Assembly (NCBI RefSeq): GCF_020283565.1
Contig: NC_060060.1
Location: 58,203,257 to 58,267,256, forward strand
Source of the DNA: Trifolium pratense
Lineage: Eukaryota > Streptophyta > Magnoliopsida > Fabales > Fabaceae
DNA: 64,000 bases
Direction: 5' to 3'
The translations under genes were made by a program, and so were the position numbers. Each line of letters opens with the position of its first letter. The stretch's first letter is position 1. Under the pieces are notes generated by a model. It did no database searches. It was given only the letters and a program-made list of their open reading frames with translations, and was not told the origin of the DNA. Below are positions 24,493 through 37,233 of the stretch, piece by piece.

Positions 24493-24799
24493 TGGTCCTG
24501 GTGGGCCTGTGCGCCAGGACCCACCTCTAAAACATGTTGCATGGATAATATGCTGTTATCTTGATAGTCCATCCTGTCAATGTTGACACGTGTACTACTA
24601 ACTCCACCTCTCATTGTGCGTTTTCTTTTTTTGTCTAGGACTTCATCATCATCCATTATTTCCTCATTAATGTTGTTGAGCTGTGTATTATTGGTTTCAC
24701 CTATATTGCCAATCCCATTATTGGAAATAATCTCTTCCTGTAAATGATTGATTCTATTATTGCCAAAAATTTCTCTTCGCATTAAAATTGTTGTCGTTT

Positions 24800-25645
24800 C
24801 CGAATTTAATGCTGTCTAGCACCAGCTGGTTGTCGCGGTGGCGACAGTGTCGTTGTGCTTCCGGACTCCTCTCTGACATCATCATACTCATCACGGAGCC
24901 ACTGACATGTCGAGCTCCCTACACCATTCCTACGATCAACACGCAATTCCGGTCCCCAACGTCGGACCCCATCATCTTCTTCCAAGGTGAATAACTTTTC
25001 CCAGTACTGATCGCCACGACCTAATAACCCACATAGATAGAAGAAAATGGCAAGTCTTTCATATTTGAATTTGACCATGATGTTGCCTCTGATCCCATTG
25101 TTGATCTTCCTTTCTCATTTCAAAGGTTTTCGTACGTCAATCTTCACACGTATACGCATATAGGACCTCTAAAAGTTTGACTTCTTGGCATCATATTCTA
25201 CCAACTCGCCAAGGAAACTGCCAAGTCCTTCTCCTACCTTCTTGGTCATCATACAAGCAAGTAAGTCCCGCACTTGCACCCAAAAAGTGGCGTAAAATAG
25301 TGGTATTTGGCTTGGGATTGCACCAGTCTCAATTGCACTCAGAATTAGGAGTAACCCATGAAAGGTCCATGGTCCTCCCTGCATCACTCTTTGCATATCA
25401 AGTTTGTGAAAAAATTGGAAAACATAGACGCCCTTGTCGATTTCTTTAATTGCTACCTTCCTTCCCGCTTTCCATAATGTTGTCATTTTTGCCTTCATCA
25501 CATGATTTTTTATTGGCTTATTTGTGAGGAATCTACCAATCCAACACACCGCTGGATTAGCTTGGACTTCTCTTCTCTGGAATCACTGCCAAAAGTTAAA
25601 ACTTCTTCTTCCTCGTCACTCAAACTTAGATATTCCATGCTTGCC
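24800..25645 (-). pseudogene. LINE ORF1: DUF4283 and zinc-knuckle domain, frameshifted
   Basis: An ATG near 25640 opens MASMEYLSLSDEEEEV. A frameshift follows before the block CWIGRFLTNKPI through VFQFFHKLDMQRVMQGGPWT and PLFYATFWVQVRDL, the DUF4283 signature of plant LINE nucleic-acid chaperones. A stop after KKSNF interrupts the chain. The following zinc-knuckle block (FKYERLAIFFYLCGLLGRG) has lost its cysteine/histidine spacing. It is non-functional as written. Confidence 0.75.
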
Positions 25646-25699
25646 ATTGGAAATAACAGATTCAGGACCTCTCACACCAAAGGAGAGTAAGAACAGACA

Positions 25700-26665
25700 A
25701 ACCTACTCACAAATGGAGTAACATAATCTCTAACTCTCTCACAAACGGAGAGTACCAAATTGACAAGAAGAAAATCGCTTGTCATGTTGATTGTGATGTT
25801 CATTGTCCATTATGTGAAGATGAGGTAGAAGATGATGTACACACTTTCTTCACCTGCGTTTCTGCTCAATCCAGTTGGCAAGCAGCTGGACTGTCATCTG
25901 TCTTGGGCTCCGCAGCTTGTCAGCAAGGTAGTGCAGCAGATAGAGTATTTGCCTTGTGTCGGAATGAGGATTACGCTACTATAGGTAGAGTGGTTGCGCT
26001 GTTATGGAGTATATGGCATAACCGGAATGATAAAATTTGGAATGATAATTTTAGAAGCCCAAACCAAATTGGCCGGGCTGCGTTTGATCATTGGAACGAG
26101 TGGTTTACAGTCCATAAGTTGCGAAGTAACAATGATCATGATGTTCCGTTTGTCAGCACCAATCGGTGGGAAAAACCTCGTATAGGATGGTTAAAGTGCA
26201 ATGTAGATGCAACATTTTTTGTCGGTGCAGGTAGGACTGCGATGGGTGCCTGTTTTCGTAATAATTCTGGTGAGTTTATGGCTGGAATTACGCAGTGGCA
26301 GCAACTAACTTTATCAACGGAAGAGGGTGAAGCATGGGCATTATTGCAAGCTATGAATGAAGCTAGGAGTAGAGGTTTTGAAAACGTCCAATTTGAAAGT
26401 GACTCTCAAGTGTTGGTTGATGCTATTCGTACCAAACGGCGCGGGAACTCAGAGTTTCTTTCAATCGTTAATGATATTATTCTTGTTATGTTATCATGTG
26501 TGAACTTTGAAGTTAAGTTTATTAGGAGACAAGTGAATTCGGTTGCTCACACTTTAGCTAGGGCGGCCAATTCTTGGATTAGTTTCCATAGATTTGAGAT
26601 TATTCCTTCATGTATTGAACTTCTGATAATTAATGAAATGCAGTAAGTTTATTTGGTTAAAAAAA
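25700..26665 (+). mobile_element. 5'-truncated LINE, plus strand, RT zinc finger and RNase H
   Basis: The C-terminal part of a LINE ORF2. The zf-RVT region reads HVDCDVHCPLCEDEVEDDVH. A linker with LLWSIWHNRNDKIWN follows, then RNase H with CNVDATFF, EEGEAWALLQAM and FESDSQVLVDAI (acidic catalytic residues present). The reading frame 25903-26646 ends with TAA, and a poly-A run follows at about 26659-26669. 5' truncation with a 3' poly-A is the usual form of LINE insertions. It is a separate copy from the minus-strand LINE, because both have their own RNase H and tail. Confidence 0.8.
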
Positions 26666-26669
26666 AAAA

Positions 26670-27155
26670 GTGAATAAAATAAAGTACATACCAAAATTCA
26701 TAACAAATATATTCTTCTATCTAAAACTCTCATTCAATATTATATTTGCATAATATCTCAATTGTACCAGATTTTATTCCACATCATTAGAATCCCTACT
26801 TGAGACCTGAATTTTATGGGTTTCGTCCCTAGAATCCATTTATCCCGTCTCAGTATTAATCTTGAAATACACCATGTACTAATTCTACGTAAGGATTAAT
26901 ATAATAGCTATTTATAATTCATAAAGTGCAGATTTTCTTTTATAAAAATAAAAGAATCAGATTTTCTTTTATTCCTCAAATCAAAATGTTCATGGATATA
27001 TTTATCATGATGAATTTAAGGATTTATTTACATATACAATGAATTCATTATATGATATCTACTTCATAACTCCCTATAAGCAATATACCACCACTATTCT
27101 ATTCCAAAGATTCAATGTAGTGAATCAATCAAACATTAAAGTACAGCTAGCTAGC
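26670..27155. repeat. Duplicated 3' flank of the CNGC unit
   Basis: This non-coding flank is strongly similar to 36830-37233 downstream of copy 3, and its right half is similar to 12405-12660 downstream of copy 1 (shared phrases TACTTCATAACTCCCTATAAGC and AACATTAAAGTACAGCTAGC). It shows that the tandem duplication extended past the stop codon. Confidence 0.7.
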
Positions 27156-30100
27156 CTATGATTTCAATGTTTGATAATCATTTCATGTGGTAGTTGCTCG
27201 ATTTAGACGCTTCTTCCTGTATCTCCATGCAACCTGAATTCTGTTTGCTGCAAGTGATTTCCAGTATGGTGATTCATACCTAACATAACACAATCATCAA
27301 ATCAATATGTCAGACAGAGCCATTTTTTTTTATAATGGATATTTATGCATCAAAATAACACCCTTGTAACATGTGTTTGTATGTGCGCGTGTGTGTGAAG
27401 GCCATCCTTTTCATTTTATTCCCACCTTTTGGTAGGAAAATGATGGATTTGGATCCTAGGTGTTGTATCATGTTAGAGATAGTTTCTGATTTGTTAGAAT
27501 TAGTTGAATTTTATTTAAGGTAGTATGAAATTTAGTTGTGATTAGATGCCAGTTTAATTAGTTGTGGTTTAAACAGACCAAGTATTGAATATCAAAATCT
27601 CTTTTTTTTTCATAATCCGTAGCAAACAGGTCATATGTCTCTAACAATATAACTAACTAGCATATAATCAAAATTAGTTTGTTGTTAGTACCTTAAAAAT
27701 TATTTAACTGATTCTAAGAAAACTCAAACTATCTCTGACAACTGACATATCACATATGCAAATGATTATGATTATGAATGGTCTTCATTGAAAATGAAGC
27801 ACGGAGTCATAGACATAATGAAACAAATTTCATAATGAAAAATAATGCAGTTATTAATCATAAAAGGGTGAAGACATGCTGAAGTATCAACAGAAAGACA
27901 ACAAGGAAATGGAAGGAATAAAGGACCTTATGACTCCTTGAACACGAGGGCTCCGCAAGAATCTTGCGAAAAGAATTGTGACTTCTTCAATGTCTTTAGT
28001 GCGGAGTGAAAATGCCTCTACATTGGTTAAGCATCTTACTGTTCTATCACTAGTCAACCCTTGTCCTTGAAGCTTTACTTTTTTACCTTCTGCAAGAGAA
28101 ACCACAGATTAAATATGTTGTTTCTCGTTTTTTCTATAAAAGCCACGTTGCTGATTATTGCTACTTCTTTTGAGGCGTGTTATCAGGTATAGTAGTACCT
28201 TTGCTTTCAGAAGACTGTTCAAGATACCATCTTAGAAGTTCTTCACCACAAGCATCCCCTTCGGTTAACGGAACCGGAATACCATCTTCTCCGATGCTCT
28301 CCAATTTTCCACGCACAATAAACACCATCTTCTGTACAAGACCTCCCTGACTCAAAATTTTACTTCCTTTAATGTATGTCGTCTGAATTAGTCTCTCACG
28401 AATGGCGTCTAAGATAGGCTCATCCTCATCCATCAGGGAAAAAATTCGAACCTGTAGAAATGTTAGATCATCATACAAAATTAATTAAATCATCATTATA
28501 AATAGCAATCAGACTTGTTTAATATAATTTGCTTTTGACGTGTCTTGTTTTAGTTTCATTATGAATGTGCATAAAGCTTTGTCTTGGAAATTGTTTTCTG
28601 ATTCAACTTCTATTGGAAAAAAGAATTTTATTTAAAACATTATAGGCGAGATTTTGAAGTTCACATAATATCTGAATCAGATAAATAAAATTCACTTAAA
28701 GAGTATATCACGAACTATTTTTAAATGTTTGAATGCATACACTTTTAACAAATTTGAAGAGGTGGCGTCTTATGTCTGTCTGGAGATCTTCTGGCAAATT
28801 CTCGAGAACCATTTTCTCAGGAACACCCCTTGTTGCAGCCCAACTATACCGTTCAGCCTGCCGTACTCTCCTGCATGACAGACATAGTATCCATCATTTG
28901 GCAATATTGATATGAATCATTAAAAGAGTTAGAACATTTTATACCTTTTAAGATCTTCTGGTAAGCGACGATGGTTCATCCATTGCTCAACATCACGGCC
29001 TCTAAGTTGCATTTCTAACCTCCTGTAAGCAAGAAGGAACAAAATATATCAAGTTTGTCGCAACCCTAAGGATCTAACACAACGGAATATTACTAACATA
29101 TAGTTCCATTTCTTTCAAACAAAAAAAAACATATAGTTCCATTATTATTTAAAATTTGTAGCTTTAGCTACTTTAACCGGCCGACAAGAACAAGAGTAAT
29201 ATGCTACAAAAAATTAGCATGATACAATATTTAGAGGACACTTTTTACTAGCCTTGCATAAGTATCTCATTCCAAAATAACGATAATACGAATTACATAG
29301 TAGGTAAGTTCAAACTGAAGAGGCATGCTGATGTTATGAATAAACCTTATAGTTTGATACAATTACACTTATAGCATGGCTAGACAATCATCCTTCTACA
29401 TTGTTTTTAGCTTTTCAAATGAAAGTAACTTTAAAAATAAGGTAATTTAGAAGGAAGCAAATGACATTTGTGTTTGATTTCATGGTAAGGAGAGCCAAAA
29501 GTGATTACAATCGAAATCAATTTTTTTCATTGAAGAACCAAACAGACACAACAAAGGCGCACCACATCACCAACATTTAATGTGCACATAAAGTAAGAGA
29601 AAAACATTTTACCTCCGTCCAAGAGACTGAAGAAAGTTTTGTATGTTTCCAATGAGAAGCGCAAAAAGCAAGAGTCCCAATCCTATGATAGACATTGTAA
29701 ACAGGACTTCCCACACAAAATAGCTTGGGGTTTGATTACCAGCTAGAGTACTGATTTGCTGTATTGGAGATCACAGAGGTAAGTAATATCAAACCAAGAG
29801 GTCTCGGGTTAAATTATGGTTGGTAAGCTTAAGGAACATTGAAAGCGTTTGAAGCAGGAGGTCCCGGATTCCGGAAACCAACATAATCACTAACTTACTA
29901 ACATTTTTCTATTGAAAAATAAAATCATTCATGTGCTCTTTCATGTTGGTTCGAGTTAGCCCTTGAATGATATTAGAGTACATTTGATCATGTTGTTCAA
30001 AGCTCAGCCCTTGTCTTTCCGATTCTTCTAAAATTAAATGTTAAGATGGTGTATGAATGTGATTTTGTAAAACTACATATGACAATAAAAAGGAGAAAAA

Positions 30101-33100
30101 CAAAATAGTTTTGTTTATTACCTATTTACTTTTACATAAATGATATTTTGAAACACAACTTTGAAAACAAAAATCAACAGCAATTTGCATAGTTAACACG
30201 TTCAAATATTTGGTTAATTATTTTCAATGGATGGTTAACGAATATAACAAGGTTTCAAATTATGTTAGATATACTTGATATTCCTTATAACCATCCAAAT
30301 TATGTTCAAACATACATGATTTTCAGGTTCTCAAATAGCCATGATATCTATTAACCACAATGTGTTAAAACATATATGTACCTCAAAATCATGGTTAATT
30401 ATGTTTTTTTGCATGGTTAATGAGTTGCGACACCTTGTCATATTCATTAACCATGTATTTGAATTGCATTAGCCAACCATTTTTGTGACAAAAAAACACA
30501 GGTCGTACTTTTAAAACCTAATTTATCTATCATCTATAATTGGTCATGAGACATCCATATTAACTTTTGCACAAGTTTTCAAATCAAATCATATTGTTTA
30601 TCTTCATAGCTCCCTTTTATTATGTTGTTTCACTAAGAATAAGCCCTTAATCTTTTGTTTTTTTTTGGAAGCAAATAAGCCCTTAATCTTCAACGGAGGA
30701 ACATCATATTAAGCCTGTTTGAAAATGAAAGGCCAAATGCATACCTGGAATCCCCAAAAAAGTGCATACACGTATTTCTTGATCAGGTTAGTTTCTATAG
30801 TAAGGTGTACAGCTTTATCATAGATTCCATAAGCAAAAGCATCGGATGAAGAATTCAAACAAGCACTGGCACCCTCATCATTGATCCATTTAGTTGATAT
30901 ACTCTCCGCTTTACAGTCAATCAACTTCATGCAATCAGGTAGAAGAGAATGTTTGCAGGCATCTCTCAAACATTGGTTAACCCTCTGGAAGAAGAAAGTG
31001 TTAAAAAGAAAGAAGTTAGTAAATTAAAAGTTACCAAACATTCATTTACTGAATTCAATTCCTGATTCTTAAAGAACATTTATCTTTAAAGCATCCATAG
31101 AAACATAATAACTCATATCACTATCATACTTAATTTTGACTATAATTCTTGCAATATATTATCATACCATGACCCTGCTTGGATAAACAACTTAATTAAT
31201 TTTTTATATGTAAACTATTTCTATAACAAAGACAAAATAATGTCAAATTGTTTTCAGATAAGCATAAGCTATTTTCATAAACTAGCTAAGAGAGCTTATG
31301 AAAATAAGTAGAAAACAACTTATAAACATGTCGTAAGTTGTTTCCATTCGCTCTCCCACACAACTTATATTTATGTCAATATCTAAGCTCAAATAAGTCA
31401 ATCCAAACAGGGACCTATTATAAATCAAAAGCACTCAAGTGAATCAATTAATATTTCTTTCTTCCTTTTTCATTACAAGTGAGAATTTAAAGCACGGTAT
31501 GAAATTTTATTGAGGAAGAAATTTTATATTTTCTGAAAGTGAAGCTTCAAAGGTTATTTTAACTCACCTGTAGACCAAAGAGGTACCAGCATGAACCAAC
31601 AACATGGCCAGATAGCATAAAAATGAGAAGATTTATAATGAAATTTGCCCAAGCTGACTCAAATATGAATCCAGTTGGAGACTGGCCAATTAGCAGAGGC
31701 AAATATCTGAATAATCTGGGAATATATTGTATAAGGATCGCTAGACGTAGAAGATTCTTAGCATAATTTGCTCCTGAATTCCCCAAGGAACTTGGTAGGA
31801 CAACCAATATCATTATCTACAAGTATTTCACAACATATTTTGATGAGTTAGGCTTTATCCAAATTCTGAGACTCAATAAATTTTAATTCCCATATAATAT
31901 AAGGTGACTCTTGCATTTCTATTATTCAGTGAGAAATTTTTTCAGGTAGAAGTTCATTAGATAAAAAGTATTTATGTGCATGCATCTAAGAGCTTAGGGT
32001 TTTGAAAACATTTGGCTTTTAACAACAACATGGAGAGTAGTGTTAGGATATAGAATGAAGGGATATTAAAGTAGTTAAGAGTTGGTATAGAAGTTAGTTA
32101 GTTAGTTAGTTAGTTAGTTATCTTAGTTAGTTGGGTTTGTTTGTTAGTTGCCTGTCAGTTAGTTTTCTGTTTTAGGCCAGTTGTCATTGATCTTTGCCCT
32201 CTCCTTGTGTACGGAGAGTATCTTCTCTGGTGTATCTTTATCTTTTTCTTATCAATATTGGTACGTTTTTGGAATCCGATTATTGGGCTCCTAACAAGTA
32301 GCAAGTAATATACCTGAGGAAGAGGTACTACAACAAATAAGTCAACGCCAAGATAACTCTTAAAGTAATTACGAGCAATTTTCATCGGATGGTCGACTAA
32401 ATCTCCAGCACCAACCACCCTTGACTCAGGAGAAATATAAGCCAACCTAAACTGCAAAGACGCGACTTAATCGAGTTATTTAATCTTTAAATTATGAAAA
32501 CACATTAAACTAGACTTAAAACTCATCAACTGTGTATAAGATTCAGAACACGTGCACACTATAAGACAAACCACTAGAGACATTTATATTTAGAGTAGTG
32601 TTATTTGTACAACAAATTTTGGGACAACATTTTTTTCCCTTCATCTTTCGGTACAAAAATAATAAAGAGAGGAGGAGAGAGACTAAAAACACAATGAGAG
32701 TATGAGAGAGAAACTTGTCTCCAAAGTTGTCCAAAAGTGGTTGTACAAATATCATTTCTCTATATTTAAATTATCTATCATTAAACTTGGTCTATCATTC
32801 TATGAATAGATGCATTAGTACAACAAAGGTGCTATATGTCGCGACTAAAATTGCTCACGAATTCACAAACCCCTTTTTTTTTTTCATATTTCTTTCTTAA
32901 GAAAGTAAAGAAAAATAAAATAGAACCACTACCAGTCACCCGATTCACTTCACTCCAACCTCCATCCCTTCTCGGAGAAGGCGTCTCCAATCACAGTCAT
33001 TTTTTTCCCTTCATTCGCACACCATTCAATCCCTGTTAAATAATTTCATAATTTTCAATTTTTCTAATAAGTAGATCTGATGGTGGGTGATGTTTACTGT

Positions 33101-34642
33101 GTGACCGAACCAGAACCTAACAAATTTCACACTTGATTACAGAAACGATGTTGCTAACACATAGTTTCGAAGGAGGCCACGCGTCTTGCACAAGACCGAA
33201 GACAAGGACGGTAATGGACATGAACAGTGAAGTGGTCATGGACGAAAACACTGGGAGTTAACTTAAATGTTCGATTCGAGAGAGAGAAATATGGGAGATA
33301 AGAAACAGAAATAAAATGCACAAGTTGGTCTCACGTCGTTTATGATATTGTCGCGATGCTCCTTCTCACGACATTCATTTCAGGGATTCTCTTAGCACAA
33401 ATTACATCAAAAAAGGTGATTACAGAAAAATTACCTGGAGAAGAATGTTCAAGAAATACACAAAATCAGTTATGCTTCTAAGTACAATAAGTATTTTTGC
33501 CATATCCCAGTTGATAAGAATACATTTATCACGCTGCAGAAAATGAATGCGAAAAACTGATTTTATTTTTAAGCAAGGAAAAAAGTAAATGATGTGGGAA
33601 GAATTTACAATTAAATAAAAGGAAAAGAATGATACCTTGTTCACATATATTAAGAAGAAAAATAATGGATCAACAAAAATTGAGAGTATGCAAGATATGG
33701 CCAAAAACTGGTTCCAATGTTGTACAACTTTAGTATGAGGGTTCATAACTCCAGGAATGCATGAAGAGCAAAAAGATAAAAGTTTTCTTCCAAAACCTTT
33801 GGCGTCGCCATAAAGAGAATTGTGGAACTGTAAACATTCACAACATGAACAAACATATTGGTTATGTGAAATAAATAGCAAACACGAATAAAACATGCAC
33901 AATGAAAAAGGTGCATTCATCATTATGATTGGCATTGATAACAAAAAATAAGTAGAGCTATATATAAATACGAAAATTATTGGTTACTTAAGAAACGCAC
34001 AAGTACAGTCTAATTCAATCAACTATCTATAAACTATATTTTTAAAAGAGAAAATCATCATCGTAGTAAAGTTAACTTCAAAACACATAAGTCAATTTTT
34101 TCTTAAATTTACGAAGAAATAATAGTCTATATTAGGAATAAAGATACCTCGGGGTCAAATATAGTGGAAGATCTTGGTTTTCTTTCCTGAGAAAACTTGA
34201 AGTAAGTAGGGCAAGTAGTGCAATAAGGATCATTACACATTCCGAGTTGTCCAGACCTCAACAAGCGCTTGTTTTTTTTGTCGTAGTCATTATCATTCCA
34301 ACGATGTTCATCTGTGCCATCAAACTTATCTGTCTTGTTCTCTCCTACTTTGCTTCCTGCCACTACTATACTATTCTGAAAAGGATTTCCAGTTGCAGGA
34401 GTTGCATATAAGGGACAACTCATTTGCCCCAACAGTGTTTTCCTCGCAGTACGAAGCGGACCAGTATGTCCGACAAGATTCGGCTGTCTCTCATATGGAT
34501 CCAGAGAATCCATAGGAATAGAGATTGAAGCACTTTGTATCCTCGATATGTTTCTTCGGAATGTAGAATCCTGAGGCTCATCAGATCGTTGTGTACGTGT
34601 TTCTGACAGCATCGGACTTTCATCTTTATCAACATGATTCAT
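27156..34642 (-). CDS. Cyclic nucleotide-gated channel, CNGC19/20-type, copy 2
   Basis: Exons in transcript order: 34642-34148, 33827-33636, 33533-33435, 32451-32314, 31816-31568, 30984-30745, 29758-29613, 29022-28945, 28870-28741, 28451-28199, 28089-27927, 27279-27156. Each has exactly the same length as in copy 1; total 2307 nt, 768 aa. The same features are visible: MCNDPYCTTCPTYF, S4 LLRLAILIQYIPRLFRYLP, filter AGNQ, GDACGEELLRWYL in the nucleotide-binding fold, and an IQ motif. It is very similar to copy 1, so a recent tandem duplicate. Intron 4 carries a 256-bp solo LTR. The acceptor in front of the ATG exon has changed from AG to TG, so 5' leader splicing probably shifted. Confidence 0.92.
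32041..32296. mobile_element. 256-bp solo LTR in intron 4 of CNGC copy 2
   Basis: It starts TGTTAGGATATAGAATG and ends TTGGGCTCCTAACA, so it has TG..CA with short inverted termini. The 5-bp target duplication AGTAG occurs on both sides (32036-32040 and 32297-32301), while copy 1 has a single AGTAG at the equivalent place. No internal domain or second LTR is present, so it is a solo LTR left by recombination, probably from a Copia-like element. It includes a (GTTA)n run. Confidence 0.85.
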
Positions 34643-34788
34643 GTTTCCTTGTGATGATTCAGAAAACAGGAAAAAATCAATATATTTGTCTATGTACCAT
34701 CTCAGTAATTTTAAAATGAAGCAATCCAATTCAGTTCAAAACTTAAAAAGGGAAAATATAAATCATAAAACTGTACATAATCAAGTGT

Positions 34789-34940
34789 GTTGGCTCAAGT
34801 GGTTAATGAGATCAGTTAAGGATGGATTATTTGGGAGAGCCCGAGTTCGAATCCTGACCGGTACAATCCGTATTCTTGTCTTGATTACCTCCCGCCCGAG
34901 TTCCGAATTTCCCCAGGAACCGGAGGATTAAGACCAAAAA
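34789..34940 (+). mobile_element. tRNA-like SINE in intron 1 of CNGC copy 2
   Basis: Same element as in copy 1, with A-box-like TTGGCTCAAGTGGTTAATGA and B-box-like CGAGTTCGAATCC, followed by TGACCGGTACAATCCG and ending GGATTAAGACC. It sits at the orthologous intron position and keeps the CCGGTACA segment that copy 1 lost. Confidence 0.72.
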
Positions 34941-35889
34941 AACATATAAAAATGTCTAAGGGCCGTAGGCTAGTCACAAAGCCAGATGACTCAATGCATC
35001 ATAAGAAATATCTTTGTTCTTATATGGCCACCTGTCAACTCTAAAATGATGTATTTGACTTTACATAGAAAAATATCTTATGAATTAAAAAGATATATAA
35101 ATGGAACTTTTATCAATATAGAAGTGTAATGAATACCCTTATCTTAGGTTGGAAGAAAACAGAACATATCAACTAGACATTCATTGAACTAAACTAACTA
35201 TACAATTGTTGAAATGCAAGCACCATGCCGTCAAATTCGAACCTGCCTCTACAACACTACTTGGTTAAGACTTCAAAGCTAACACTCAACACAACTTCAA
35301 TCTCAAATCTCAAATATAAACAAAGAACAAGTTCAGTAGTCCAAAATATAAGAAAATGATAACTAACTTCACCTTATTTACCATTGATATTATTTCTTCT
35401 GAAAAAGAAAAAGAAAATCCTAAATAATTTTCATTAATTTAAATTTTATTTTTTCAGAATCGTGTTTATTTGTACAAAATAACCACTTCAGTTTAGCACC
35501 GACTAATCTTCGTCAGATAACTTGTTATACACACAAATGTCACAATTCAAACCTCTTACAACTTACCTAAATGTAAGTGTCCCTTACTACTCAGACCAAT
35601 CGCGTGTGTCACTGAATTAAAAATCATTTAATTACATTAAGAAAATTAAATGGGAAAAACTAAATTATTGCATGATCTTACAAATAATATTTTTAATTTT
35701 CCTCAGTTAGATTTTTTTTTTTAATGTTTTTTTGCAATAAACCAATATAACAGAACAAGGCAAAACATTATAAATTTGTGACCTATGAGGAATTGCAATT
35801 GGGTAAGGAACAAGTGGAAAACACAAAAAGAATAAGAACAAGCAACAATAACAATGAATAAAGACAAAAGAGAAAGCTGAGAGTAAAAC

Positions 35890-36060
35890 CTGATTAAAGA
35901 GGAAGTTAAGAATGAAAACCCCAAAAGCTATTTTGCAGCATTTCAACTTAAAGAATGCATTTTGAGGAGAATAATGATTATGGTGAGAATTTGTAGTGTT
36001 GAGTCTATCTCTGTGTGTGACAGTGTTTGTAAAGGTTAAGACTTTGACGAGTGAATTTGT
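35890..36060 (-). other. Probable non-coding first exon of CNGC copy 2
   Basis: It aligns with the 5' exon of copy 1 and ends with donor CAG|GTTTTACTC on the minus strand. It contains a conserved AAGAATGCATTTTGAGGAGA stretch. The 5' limit is approximate. Confidence 0.45.
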
Positions 36061-36149
36061 ATGGCGCGTGAATTTCACTGTGAATAGGTGCGCTTTGTTA
36101 TGACCATGGAGACATTTATTTTCAGTTATACGAATAAGTGCGCGTAACA

Positions 36150-36830
36150 AGATAAAGAATAAAATGGAAGAAGATTACTTTTTTTCAGTTATGAATAATA
36201 TGTAATGAAGGTGAATTATTGTGTTGCTTTTCTTGTCCACCCTTATAAATAGCACTCTTATTTCCATGTAAACGCACAAGAAAGATTAGGGAGTCCGTCA
36301 ATGAATATTCATAGAAGCAGATAGTATGATATACATGTCCACTTCATTAGATAAATATGATATTCGTATTTGCTCCATATTCGTGCTGATATCCACTAAG
36401 CAGATTAATTTTTTTTTCTAGTTACCTAAATTTGTTTGTCATGCTCTTAAAGTTTTAACCAACTTGAAGAATTGCCTTCCAAAGCATGGATTTCGTAAGC
36501 TTGCTGCTAAAGTTGATCTTTTTCCGGCTATTCTACATAGAAAAATGATTGAAAGGGAAAGTGTTCATGTTACTATAGTTCTGTTCAATGGAAGAATTTA
36601 CCTCCAAATACGGTAGTTTAAATATTAGATTAGTTTTAGTTAGTTTCTATTTTTCCTATTGTCCTTAGTTAAATCAATGATTTTATTTTCTTATTATCTT
36701 TTTTCTTTTTGGTACAAATTTTCTTATTATCTTAGTTAAATTAGTTATTGTTTTCCTATTTTTATGCGATGATTGTTAGACTTTGTTACCAACTTGCCTT
36801 TATATAGCCATCTAAGTGAATAGAATAAAG
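36150..36830. other. Spacer between copies 2 and 3 with a coding-like scrap
   Basis: Mostly AT-rich. At about 36426-36617 on the plus strand one frame stays open for some 60 codons and reads like a real protein end (LPKHGFRKLAAKVDLF, then HRKMIERESVHVTIVLFNGR) before TAG. It has no start, no recognisable family and no neighbouring exon. It is probably a captured or relict gene piece. Confidence 0.3.
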
Positions 36831-37233
36831 TACATACCAAAATTCATAAAAAATATATTCTTCTATCTAAAACTCTCATTCAACATTATATTCGCATAAT
36901 ATCTTAATTGTACCAGATTCTATTCCAAATCATTAGAATGCCTACTTAAGACCTGGATTTTATGGGTTTCGTCCCTAGAATCCCTAGGTAAGGATTAATA
37001 TAATAGGTATTTATAATTCATAAAGTGCAGATTTTCTTTTATAAAAATAAAAGAATCAGATTTTCTTTTCATACCTTAAATCAAAATGTTCGTGGATATA
37101 TTTATTTACATATACAATAAATTCATTATATGGTATCTACTTCATAACTCCCTATAAGCAATATACCACCACTATTCTATTCCAAGGATTCAATGTAGTG
37201 AATCAATCAAACATTAAAGTACAGCTAGCTAGC

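Larger units (their letters stand above)
22541..25690 (-). mobile_element. Degenerate L1-type LINE, minus strand
   Basis: The order read on the minus strand is an ORF1 with DUF4283 and a zinc-knuckle remnant (25640 to about 24800), then an endonuclease domain (24492-23788), reverse transcriptase scraps, RNase H (about 23050-22620) and a poly-A tail seen as poly-T near 22542. This is the order of plant L1 elements. Frameshifts in ORF1, stops between endonuclease and RT, and an internal RT deletion make it inactive. It lies between channel copies 1 and 2. Confidence 0.85.

Noticed and set aside
22541..26665. Single LINE with 5' inversion (twin priming)
   Set aside because: Both arms have their own RNase H domain and their own poly-A/poly-T end, so these are two separate insertions.
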